This document shows, in pieces, positions 14,795 to 22,156 of a DNA stretch of 33,601 nucleotides. Location: assembly GCA_902783035.1 (NCBI GenBank), contig CACZPK010000010.1:1-33601 (forward strand), given 5' to 3'. The notes under the pieces were generated by a model. It was not told where the DNA came from. It searched no databases and saw only the letters and a program-made list of their open reading frames with translations. Made by a program: the position numbers and the translations under genes. Numbering within the stretch: the first letter of the stretch is position 1; each line of letters starts with the position of its first letter. The stretch is from Oscillospiraceae bacterium (lineage in GTDB: Bacteria > Bacillota > Clostridia > Oscillospirales > Oscillospiraceae).

Positions 14795-15988
14795 TCATTT
14801 TTTATGTCCGGGCACAAAAATCGTTACCCTTGTTCCGCCCGCCTCGCGCGGCTCAATCTCCAACGTACCGCCGCACATGGTTTTCAGCCGCTCGCGGATA
14901 TTATCGAGGGCAAAGTGGGGCGCGTCCTCATCGGACGGGGCATAGCCGGGGCCGGTGTCCTCCACGGTGAGCCGAACGCCGCCGTCTGTGTCCTCCGTGG
15001 TGACGGTGACGTACAGCGGTTCCAGATCCGGGTCCAGACCATGCTTGACGGCGTTTTCCACGATGGGCTGGAGCGTCAATGCAGGGATGCGGAAAAACGT
15101 GTTCGGCGTGTCAAACTCCACGAACAGTTGCCCTTGATAACGCGCCTGCTCCACCGCGAGATACGCCCTCGTGTGCTCCAGTTCCTCCGAAAAGGGGATC
15201 GTGCCCTCCTTGGCGATGGCGGTAAAGTTGCTTTGCAGATACCGGGAAAAATCCAGAATGACCCGCTGCGCTTTTTGCGGATCCTGGGCGCAGAGGTAAT
15301 AGATGCTCATGAGCGTGTTGTGGATGAAATGGGGCCGCATTTGCAGGACGGCCACCTGGGTCCGCTGCCGTGCCGCCTCCTCCTTTTGCTCCACATAGCG
15401 CCGGATCAGCCCGCCTATCAGATACATCTCCACAAGAATGATTTTGAACGTGGCGGAGGAAATGAAACAGATCAGGAACATGACCCGATGAAGCTTTGTC
15501 AGTTTTTTCCGCCTTCGGATCAGCGCGGCGAAGCAGACGACCGAGATCGCCACACTCAGCGAAATAGAAAGGACAAGCCAAGAACCACCCCGGATCTTGC
15601 CCTCTGGCGCGACGTCGAACTCTCCGCTCAGTTCTCCCACAATTCCGGCTGCCACCATCGCCACGCCCAGCGCCCACTGGACGCGCATAACCGGGCTCTT
15701 TCGGGAGTCCTCTCCGCAGCAGTCGAGGAAATAGGCAAACACCAGCAGCGATGGGATCGGGGTGATCAGCGTATCGACGAGAAAGAGCGCTTGAAGAAGC
15801 GGCGGAGGAAGCTGATCTGCGGTACTTACCAGCAGATCGAGCGCCGCGCTGGCCACCGCCGTGGAAAAGATGGCGATACAAAGCCGCCTTGGCCAGCGGT
15901 CCACGTCCCGGGCGATAAAGGTCAATACCAGTCCGAATATCCCGAACAGGACCGCCGCCGCCAGTACCAGATAATCCCACCACCCCAT
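14795..15988 (-). CDS. LytS/HPK10-like sensor histidine kinase
   Basis: A 397-residue protein. ATG 15988 shares one base with the stop of the response regulator (TGATG), and GGGAGGG lies before it. The N-terminal 200 residues hold about six membrane spans without a large outer domain. A His_kinase-type segment follows with RPHFIHNTLMSI (phospho-acceptor His220, plus the Asn of the HFxxN motif). The ATPase domain has an N-box LQPIVENAVKHGL (Asn312), a G1 box DTGPGY and a terminal GGTRVTI. This HPK10-like form is typical of peptide-sensing kinases, which usually pair with LytTR regulators; here the partner carries an XRE helix-turn-helix instead. The multi-span sensor suggests a membrane or small-molecule signal. 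Confidence 0.85.
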   Translation of the reverse strand: MGWWDYLVLAAAVLFGIFGLVLTFIARDVDRWPRRLCIAIFSTAVASAALDLLVSTADQLPPPLLQALFLVDTLITPIPSLLVFAYFLDCCGEDSRKSPVMRVQWALGVAMVAAGIVGELSGEFDVAPEGKIRGGSWLVLSISLSVAISVVCFAALIRRRKKLTKLHRVMFLICFISSATFKIILVEMYLIGGLIRRYVEQKEEAARQRTQVAVLQMRPHFIHNTLMSIYYLCAQDPQKAQRVILDFSRYLQSNFTAIAKEGTIPFSEELEHTRAYLAVEQARYQGQLFVEFDTPNTFFRIPALTLQPIVENAVKHGLDPDLEPLYVTVTTEDTDGGVRLTVEDTGPGYAPSDEDAPHFALDNIRERLKTMCGGTLEIEPREAGGTRVTIFVPGHKK

Positions 15989-16578
15989 CACAGCAGCCCT
16001 CCCACGGGATAGCGCAGATGAAGAAGCTGTTTGCGCACCGCCTCCGCTTCCAGCGGCTTGAGCAGAAAGCCGCAGGCACCGGTGTCCCAGGCGTCGAAGG
16101 AATACTCTCGATACGCGGTGAGATAGACCACGTTGACGCGCGGTCTTATGCGTATGAACTCCCGGCAAAGGTCAAAACCGCTGACCTTTCCTAATTCAAT
16201 GTCCAAAAAAGCAAGCGACACAGGATGATTGTGAACAAACTCCACGGCCTGCGACGGCTTTGTAAAGCCAAAAACCTTTGCACCTGGCAGAGCCTCCCGC
16301 AAAACGGGCAGGCCGCCGTCAAGGATGATGTTTTCGTCATCCAGCATCAGGACGTTTGGGGCTTCATCGGGACTCTCTGAGGCGGACACCAGAACGGCAG
16401 GGTCCACGCCCAGAGCTTTGGCGATTTTGGAAATCATTGCCGCATCCGGTATGCGCCGCCCGGCCTCCCAGTTGGAGTAGCTGGAGCGTTCCATATGAAG
16501 CCTGTCAGCCAGCTGCTGCTGCGACAGTCCTTTTTCCATCCTGAGACGGCGCAGCGTCTCTCCGAAGGGCTTCATCAT
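15988..16578 (-). CDS. XRE-type HTH / receiver-domain response regulator
   Basis: A 196-residue protein. ATG 16578 (MMKPFGETLRR) is preceded by AAAGGAG; the frame upstream has no site. Residues about 5-62 are an XRE/Cro helix-turn-helix (LRRLRMEKGLSQQQLADRL, SSYSNWEAGRRIPD). Residues about 74-190 are a receiver domain with acidic LDDE, phospho-acceptor Asp126 in FLDIELG, Thr154 in YLTAY and Lys174 in LLKP. This is the reverse of the usual receiver-then-HTH order. The kinase gene overlaps its stop, so the pair is certainly co-translated and is taken as a two-component system. Targets are unknown; the promoter at 16612-16640 may be autoregulated. Confidence 0.85.
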   Translation of the reverse strand: MMKPFGETLRRLRMEKGLSQQQLADRLHMERSSYSNWEAGRRIPDAAMISKIAKALGVDPAVLVSASESPDEAPNVLMLDDENIILDGGLPVLREALPGAKVFGFTKPSQAVEFVHNHPVSLAFLDIELGKVSGFDLCREFIRIRPRVNVVYLTAYREYSFDAWDTGACGFLLKPLEAEAVRKQLLHLRYPVGGLL

Positions 16579-16611
16579 GGCGTATCGCACTCCTTTCTGT
16601 AGTTTACTGAA

Positions 16612-16640
16612 AGTATAGCCGCTACAAGGCCAAAGCACAA
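16612..16640 (-). promoter_or_regulatory. Sigma-A-type promoter for the two-component operon
   Basis: On the - strand, TTGTGC (16640-16635) and TATACT (16617-16612) are separated by 17 bases, 34 bases before the response-regulator start. Only the first three -35 bases match the consensus fully. Confidence 0.55.
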
Positions 16641-17021
16641 GGGAAGGCGCGAAAAAAGGGGTTTCATTCTGAAACGTCCCCTTTTCCCGCCAGGCTCGGA
16701 TTGCTATAATGCAACCTAAATGAAAATAAAAATGGGATTGCTGATTGTAAACGACTGGCCAAATCCATACATCGGGAAGCAGATGCTCCATCCCAGTTAT
16801 ATCCGCACGATTCGGAGCTTGATGTTCACCGGCGATCTGTATGACGAGTCGGGAGAATACTTCTTCCTGAATCTTCTGAATGAATCCAATCTTTTTTTTA
16901 TAAATGTGGGGGGGAAAAATATGTCAAGTATAATTATTCTGTATTAACGGATTTAGGAAGAAACCGGCGAACTCGGTGGCCGTAAATATGGTGGTTTTGG
17001 AATGGAGGAAGCGAAGAAACG
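16641..17021. other. Intergenic stretch, one doubtful short frame
   Basis: A TATAAT at 16705-16710 on the + strand could be a -10 element. A 75-codon frame from ATG 16720 to TAA 16947 lacks a ribosome binding site, has a run of low-complexity T and G in its 3' half, and matches no family I recognise; I do not call it a gene. The end of the stretch has GGAGGA before an ATG at 17022 whose frame soon runs out of phase with the PAP2 remnant. Confidence 0.4.
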
Positions 17022-17074
17022 ATGAAGAAATACAAGAACATTACCTTTGATACAGCAGAAGATACGGCGGTGGT

Positions 17075-17686
17075 GCGATCCGCAAGGAGCTCTCCAAAGG
17101 GCTTCGTATTGCGTTGGGTGTTATTGTTGCGCTCATCGCATTCAGCCGCAACTATTTGGGTGTGCATACGCCTCAGGACATTTTGGTGGGCGTTGGGGCA
17201 GGACTGCTCGTTATGTGGCTGACTGTCCAGCTGATTGCATGGGTAGATAAGAATCCGGGAAAAGACATACTGGTGATGTGTGCCGGTATCGCTGTCGCTG
17301 TCGCTGTTGCGGTATTTGCCGCAGTTAAGTCCTATCCGGTGGATTATGACGCGGCGGGTAAGCTGCTGGTAGATGGAGCAAAAATGGCCAACGACACTTA
17401 CAAAGGCGTCGGTTGGTGTATTGGCTTTCTGACAGGCTGGATTTTGGAAAAGCGGTATATTGACTTTTCAACTGATGTCTCAATGATGACGAGGATAACA
17501 AGGCTCACGACCGGGCTTCTAAGCTATTATGCCGTCAGCCTGATCCTGATACCCTTGGTCAAAAGCTAGATTCCCAGCGCGGGCGGCACGATCACATCCT
17601 GCTTTATCCAGATGTTCTATGTGATGTTTATCTTTCCTTGGTGTATGAAACATTTGGAACGCGTCCCAGCAGCGCTGAAGCAATAA
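17075..17686 (+). pseudogene. PAP2-family phosphatase remnant with in-frame TAG
   Basis: The reading frame from about 17075 encodes the second half of a PAP2 membrane phosphatase: IRKELSKGLRIALGVIV, then the catalytic FSRNYLGVHTPQDILVG motif, followed by several membrane spans. A TAG at 17567-17569 interrupts it, but the same frame continues for 38 codons (AGGTITSCFIQMFYVMF and a PWCMKHLE end) to TAA at 17684-17686, which looks like the missing last span. Upstream, the first half with the KxxxxxxRP motif is absent; a well-placed ATG at 17022 starts 18 codons in another frame. Truncation, frame break and stop together point to a decaying gene. Confidence 0.75.
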
Positions 17687-17824
17687 ATTTCCAGCTTGTC
17701 AAGAGAGAATTATAGAACCAATCAACGGTGAACCAAAAACACCTTATTCGGGAAAACGGTAAATATTTGCGGCTTCCGTTTTTTATCCCGTTTGTGCCTG
17801 CTCCGCACAGGCATGGTGATTTAT

Positions 17825-18412
17825 ATGAAAAAAACAAACGCATTGACTGTTATTCATTTGACTTTGATGGCGGCGATGGTGATCGGCACGGTCGGCGGCA
17901 CCGTGCATTTCATCATCGAATTCAGCAAAGCTGCTGCCGGCACCGAAAGATTTTCAAGCCTGGCGAACGTTTTCCTGATGCTGGTGATCCTGGCTATGCT
18001 CATCGTGGGTACTTTGTACCTGATAAAGGGTTATACCAAGCGGGCGGCTGTATATAATAAACTGTTTTTGATCCTGAATGTTGCAGTATGTGTGCTGACG
18101 ATCTGTATTGACCTTCGTTTCTATCGCGTCAATACGTGGATGCTCATCATCAGTGTCCTCAATGCCTGCAAAATCATCCTTCTTCTCCTTCTGGCCTGCG
18201 GAAAAGATCTCGGAGAGAAAAAGACATGGATGCTCTTCTACATACTTCTGGCGGCGGATGGCTTAAAGCTGGTTTTGGCGATCTTAAATATGATAAGTAT
18301 TGGGTTTGACTTCAGTTTCGCGGGATATGTTACCGCTCTGATCTCTGACGGAACGATCGGCCTGGCGATCAGGGGAAAATATGAGAACAAAAAAAGCCGC
18401 GGAAGGACATAA
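17825..18412 (+). CDS. Multi-span membrane protein, unknown function
   Basis: A 195-residue protein from ATG 17825 (MKKTNALTVIHL); GTG and TTG-type alternatives lie just upstream and no start has a strong binding site. Five or six hydrophobic segments are visible (about 8-30, 45-67, 78-95, 103-122, 133-155 and 160-180) with short loops and a basic C-terminus (KYENKKSRGR). No family is recognised. Confidence 0.55.
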   Translation: MKKTNALTVIHLTLMAAMVIGTVGGTVHFIIEFSKAAAGTERFSSLANVFLMLVILAMLIVGTLYLIKGYTKRAAVYNKLFLILNVAVCVLTICIDLRFYRVNTWMLIISVLNACKIILLLLLACGKDLGEKKTWMLFYILLAADGLKLVLAILNMISIGFDFSFAGYVTALISDGTIGLAIRGKYENKKSRGRT

Positions 18413-18446
18413 ATCAGCTTGTCAATCTGATCAATCAATGTGCAAA

Positions 18447-18510
18447 GCAACCGTTCAGCCCGGCGAATGGCGGGATTGCGGACTTGCTGTTCCGGCGGCT
18501 GAACCGTTGC
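18447..18510. repeat. Long hairpin upstream of the VOC genes
   Basis: GCAACCGTTCAGCC (18447-18460) pairs with GGCTGAACCGTTGC (18497-18510) with a single mismatch, and the next bases can extend the stem (CGG with CCGG). The apex is about 36 bases. It lies directly upstream of the first VOC gene and 35 bases after the membrane protein gene. It could be an attenuator, a terminator without U-run, or a small repeat element. Confidence 0.6.
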
Positions 18511-18538
18511 GAATATATTATCAAAGGCGGAATATCCC

Positions 18539-18931
18539 ATGACCATCACAACCTTTAACCCCATGATCCTTTCCAAAAACGCGGATGAGATCATCAAGCT
18601 GTTTGAGGAGCTTGGCTTTGAGCGCCGCCACAAGGTGGACAACATCAATGATGAGGACATTTCCAGCGTTCGCATGAGATACACCGGCGAGGATGGAAAA
18701 ACCTTCCACGTGGACGTGGCGCGGGTGGAATCCATGCCCCAGGACATGACCACCATGCGGATGAACGTTCGTGACTTTGATGAAGCCTACGAGTTCCTTA
18801 AAAGCCACGGCTTCAAAAACGCCCGTGCCGACGAGCATACGGTGGAGTCCAAATTCGCCAAATCCTGCCTGATGATCTCGCCCTCCGGCTTCTCCATCCA
18901 GCTTACCCAGCACATCAAGGACCACGATTGA
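18539..18931 (+). CDS. VOC-fold (glyoxalase-like) protein, copy 1 of 3
   Basis: A 130-residue protein with the single-domain pattern of the vicinal-oxygen-chelate superfamily: an opening TTFNPMILSKNADEIIKLFEELGFE strand-helix unit broken into short matching parts, then a HVDVARVE strand, MRMNVRDFDEAYEFL, and a closing MISPSGFSIQLTQHI strand. Copies 2 and 3 follow at once in the same orientation with clear similarity in every block. No obvious metal-ligand set (His/Glu in strands 1, 4, 5 and 8) is complete, so it may bind rather than transform a ligand. Substrate unknown. Confidence 0.75.
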   Translation: MTITTFNPMILSKNADEIIKLFEELGFERRHKVDNINDEDISSVRMRYTGEDGKTFHVDVARVESMPQDMTTMRMNVRDFDEAYEFLKSHGFKNARADEHTVESKFAKSCLMISPSGFSIQLTQHIKDHD

Positions 18932-18946
18932 CAGTGAGGTGAAAAT

Positions 18947-19336
18947 ATGAAAATAACGACCTTTGATCCGCTTATCATATCGCCCAAAGCGGATGATGTG
19001 ATGCAGGTATTTACGGCTCTGGGTTTTGAAAAGACCCATGCCCCGGTTACGCAAACTGAGAACGGTGAAGTTGCTAGCGTCCGCATGAAGGATGCCAACG
19101 GATTCCATGTGGATGTGGCAAGCCTTGACCGCGTACCGCAGGATATGACCTATATCCGCATGAATGTGGATAACTTCGAGGAGGCGTATAATATTCTGAT
19201 TGCCCACGGCTTCAAAAACACCAGAGGAGACGGAACCCTCGACACCAAGAGCGCCAAGGCCGCCACGATGGTATCTCCCTCGGGTTTTAAGATCAGCCTG
19301 ATTGAGCACATCAAAAAAACGATTGACAGAGGATAA
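18947..19336 (+). CDS. VOC-fold (glyoxalase-like) protein, copy 2 of 3
   Basis: A 129-residue paralogue of its neighbours, starting at ATG 18947 with GTGAGGTG upstream, 15 bases after copy 1. The matching blocks are TTFDPLIISPKADDVM, GFHVDVASLDRVPQDM, YIRMNVDNFEEAYNIL and MVSPSGFKISLIEHIKK. It differs from copy 1 by a longer, more polar loop after the first helix (HAPVTQTENGE). Tandem duplication is the simplest explanation. Confidence 0.75.
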   Translation: MKITTFDPLIISPKADDVMQVFTALGFEKTHAPVTQTENGEVASVRMKDANGFHVDVASLDRVPQDMTYIRMNVDNFEEAYNILIAHGFKNTRGDGTLDTKSAKAATMVSPSGFKISLIEHIKKTIDRG

Positions 19337-19342
19337 AACATC

Positions 19343-19717
19343 ATGAAGCTCACGACCTTTAACCCTCAAATCATCACGAAGGACGCGGAGGGTGTCGTTC
19401 AACTGTTTGAAGCGTTGGGCTTTGAGCGCCGCCACACCAAGGAGGAGATCGGTGAACTCGGTGTCACGGGCATCCGTATGAAGGACGCCAATGGCTTCTA
19501 TCTGGACATTTCCCAGAGTGATCGTCTGCCTGTGGACTGCATCCAGGCCATCCGTATGAACGTGGACGATTTCGACGAAGCCTATCGGCTGTTCACTGAC
19601 CGCGGCTTCAAAAACTTCTACGGGGATCGAGTGGTGGAAAACCCCACTTCCAGATCCGCCGTGATGATCGCGCCCTCCGGGTTTGTCATCAACCTAGTCC
19701 AGCATATCCGGAAATGA
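19343..19717 (+). CDS. VOC-fold (glyoxalase-like) protein, copy 3 of 3
   Basis: A 124-residue third paralogue, starting at ATG 19343 only 6 bases after copy 2, with AGAGGA as binding site. Blocks: TTFNPQIITKDAEGVV, LFEALGFERRHTKEEIG, FYLDISQSDRLP, IRMNVDDFDEAYRLF and MIAPSGFVINLVQHIRK. Its second strand has FYLDI in place of the FHVDV of the other two, so the His shared by copies 1 and 2 is lost. A hairpin follows at 19735-19779. Confidence 0.75.
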   Translation: MKLTTFNPQIITKDAEGVVQLFEALGFERRHTKEEIGELGVTGIRMKDANGFYLDISQSDRLPVDCIQAIRMNVDDFDEAYRLFTDRGFKNFYGDRVVENPTSRSAVMIAPSGFVINLVQHIRK

Positions 19718-19734
19718 GAGCTTGAAAAACTGTT

Positions 19735-19779
19735 CAGCCCGCGGCGGTGAAGGCAGGGCCTTGCATCGCCGCGGGGCTG
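19735..19779 (+). terminator. GC-rich hairpin after the VOC genes
   Basis: CAGCCCGCGGCG (19735-19746) pairs with CGCCGCGGGGCTG (19767-19779) with one bulge; the apex can fold further (AAGGC with GCCTT). It begins 18 bases after the stop of VOC copy 3. There is little U-run behind it, so it is a probable but not textbook terminator. Confidence 0.55.
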
Positions 19780-19834
19780 ATGTTGCGCATTTTGAGACAA
19801 TAAGTCTACTGCTCTCTGCCCAGAAGACCACGAA

Positions 19835-20350
19835 CAAGTAGTCACCTATGTTCAGGTGTTCATTATCATGGTGTTCATGGGCTTTACCTCGGCGGTGGAG
19901 TCGGTGTTCTCCTACCACTATGGCAGCGGCAACATTGAGATGCGAAAAAAGGTCTACCGGCTCAGCATGATCTGGAATCTCGTGCTTGGCGCGGCAGTGA
20001 TGATTCTGTTCTTTTTCCTCCGAAAACCGGCGGTGGGTATTTTCTTCACGCCGGGTACAGAGTTCTATGACATCGCACAGTATGGCTATCTGCTCTCCAT
20101 GCCCGCCTGCCTGTTTGTGGGCGTCAACATCTTTGGCTCCGGGCTGTTCACCGCCTTTTCCAACGGCCTGGTGTCCGGCCTGCTATCCTTCATCCGAACA
20201 TTCGTGGTGCTGACCGCCTGCCTCTACGGTCTGACTGCCCTGTGGAGCGGCACCGGCCTCTGGCTGGCCTGGCCCGCGGCAGAGGCGCTGAGCCTGGTGG
20301 TCACGCTTCTGACCCTGCATCACTATCGGGGCTGCTACGAATATGCCTGA
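19835..20350 (+). pseudogene. C-terminal half of a MATE efflux transporter
   Basis: About 170 codons read like the second half of a MATE drug/sodium antiporter: VTYVQVFIIMVFMGF, then SYHYGSGNIEMRKKVYRLS (the conserved SYxYGAGN motif of the C-terminal lobe), and four further spans ending in HHYRGCYEYA. A full MATE protein has about 450 residues and twelve spans; the first lobe is missing and no binding site precedes the frame. It is therefore a 5'-deleted remnant. It is not the same sequence as the two intact MATE genes further on. Confidence 0.75.
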
Positions 20351-20471
20351 GTCAGAGGATGCCGCCTACCATGGCCGTTTCCACGGAGGGCAAGGCATTG
20401 CTTACGACGTTTGCCAAGCTGCGCGGCAAGATGCAAAAAATGCTGGACTATAGAAAGGAATGGTCATAAAT

Positions 20472-21983
20472 ATGAAAAAGCTGAACAGTTTGCTCCTGGC
20501 GCTGGCTCTTTGCGTGAGCCTCGACATAGCGCCCGCACAGGCGATGGGGCTGGACGCGGCCTCTGCCGCGCCCGCAACGCGCGAAATGCTCTGCACCGCG
20601 CTCTGGGAGCGTGAGGGCAAGTCGGTCGTCAACTTTGCTCTGCCGTTCTCGGACGTCGCGCAAAACGCCGACTATGCCGAAGCTGTTCGCTGGGCGACGG
20701 CAGAGAAGATCGTGGGGGGCAACGGCGACGGAACGTTCCTGCCGGACGGTGCGCTTGACCGCGAGCAGCTGGCGACGGTCCTCTATCGTTACGCGCAGTA
20801 CCTCGGCGTGGACGTCTCGGTGGGCGAGAACACCAACATTCTGAGCTACATCGATTTTATGAATCGTTCCGACTGGGCGGTGAGCGCGCTCCAATGGGCG
20901 CTTGGCTCGGGCGTACTGGAGGAAAAGGGTGAGTTGCTGGACGCCTATGGCGCCGTCACGCAGGCAGAGGCTACCGCGGCTCTGGAACGATTCGACGCCT
21001 GGGCGATCCGCGCGGATCTGCTGGTCTCGTGGACGGAGAACGCACCGACAAAAGCAGCGCTTGTTGAGTATATGGCCGCTATCACGGACGAGGGCAGCGA
21101 GAGATACATTCCCGTAGAGGACCGTATCGCGGTGTTTGATCTGGACGGTACGCTGATGTGCGAGACATATCCGCGCTGCTTTGAGTACATGGTGTTCGTC
21201 GACTTTGTGCTCAACAACCCCAACTATACGCCGACGGACGAGGTCAAAGCGGTGGCGCAGGAGATTTTGGACACCAGATGGCAGGAGAAGCCCTCCGGCA
21301 TCAGCACACGGCAGGCCGCAGCGGCAGCGATCGCCTATCAGGGCATGACGCCCGCAGAGCTGGAGGCATATGTGAAGGGCTTTATGAACTCCGAAGCGGA
21401 GGGCTTCACCGGCCTCAAGCGCGGCGAGGCGTTTTACCTTCCGATGGTGGAGTTGGTGCGGTTTTTGGAAGCGAACGACTTCACCGTATACATTGTGACC
21501 GCGACGGAGCGCAACATCGTCCGTGCGCTGGTGAAGGATACGCTTGGCATCCCGCCCGCGCGGGTCATCGGGACGGAGTACGGCTGCACGGCCACAGGGC
21601 AGGGGGACGTCGAGGACGGCGACTACACCTTCCAGTCCACGGACGAGGTCGTGTTCGACGGGAGCTACTACGGCGAGAACGCCAAAATGTCCAAGGTGGA
21701 CGCAATCGTCCGTGAGATCGGACAACAGCCGGTGCTTGCCTTTGGCAACAGCTCGGGCGACGTGGCAATGTGCGAGTATGTGGTGACGAACAATCCCTAC
21801 GCCTCGCTCTCCTACATTGTGCTCGCGGACGACGAGGCGCGGGAGTGGGGCGATACTGAAGGCGCGCGCTCAAAGATTGCGGGCTATACCGCTCTCGGCA
21901 TCGGGACGATCTCCATGCGGGATGATTTCGCCACGATCTACGGCGACGGTGTGGAAAAGGACGTCGACGCGCCAAAAAAGTAA
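20472..21983 (+). CDS. Secreted SLH-domain / HAD-family phosphatase
   Basis: A 503-residue protein from ATG 20472 (MKKLNSLLLALAL); an ATG at 20460 abuts the AAAGGA site too closely. A signal peptide ends near PAQA. Residues about 55-190 contain two S-layer-homology repeats (LPFSDVAQNADYAEAVRWA, GNGDGTFLPDGALDREQL, YRYAQYLG; second: YIDFMNRSDWAVSALQWA). The C-terminal part is a HAD hydrolase with FDLDGTL (Asp223 and Asp225), TATERN as motif II and a late FGNSSGDVAM as motif IV. The SLH repeats should hold it on the cell-wall polymer, so the substrate is probably an external phosphomonoester. Between it and the MATE remnant a 36-codon frame (ending KEWS) is too weak to call. Confidence 0.8.
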   Translation: MKKLNSLLLALALCVSLDIAPAQAMGLDAASAAPATREMLCTALWEREGKSVVNFALPFSDVAQNADYAEAVRWATAEKIVGGNGDGTFLPDGALDREQLATVLYRYAQYLGVDVSVGENTNILSYIDFMNRSDWAVSALQWALGSGVLEEKGELLDAYGAVTQAEATAALERFDAWAIRADLLVSWTENAPTKAALVEYMAAITDEGSERYIPVEDRIAVFDLDGTLMCETYPRCFEYMVFVDFVLNNPNYTPTDEVKAVAQEILDTRWQEKPSGISTRQAAAAAIAYQGMTPAELEAYVKGFMNSEAEGFTGLKRGEAFYLPMVELVRFLEANDFTVYIVTATERNIVRALVKDTLGIPPARVIGTEYGCTATGQGDVEDGDYTFQSTDEVVFDGSYYGENAKMSKVDAIVREIGQQPVLAFGNSSGDVAMCEYVVTNNPYASLSYIVLADDEAREWGDTEGARSKIAGYTALGIGTISMRDDFATIYGDGVEKDVDAPKK

Positions 21984-22156
21984 AAAACCGGATGGATTTA
22001 CCGTTTTCGTGAGAGTGAGCCATTTGTCGGACTGCCGCGAATGAAACGGAAACGGTTACGCGAAGAGAATGCCCACTTCGCAGTCTCGCGCGTTGTGGAG
22101 CAAGAAGGGTCGAACTTTTTATGAACCGGAAAATCATTTTAAGGTGAGGCGTTAAG

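Noticed and set aside
16720-16947. 75-codon + strand frame downstream of TATAAT
   Set aside because: No ribosome binding site, no recognised family, low-complexity 3' half.
20358-20469. 36-codon frame ending KEWS before the SLH-HAD gene
   Set aside because: No clear binding site and no family; possibly a leftover of a lost gene.
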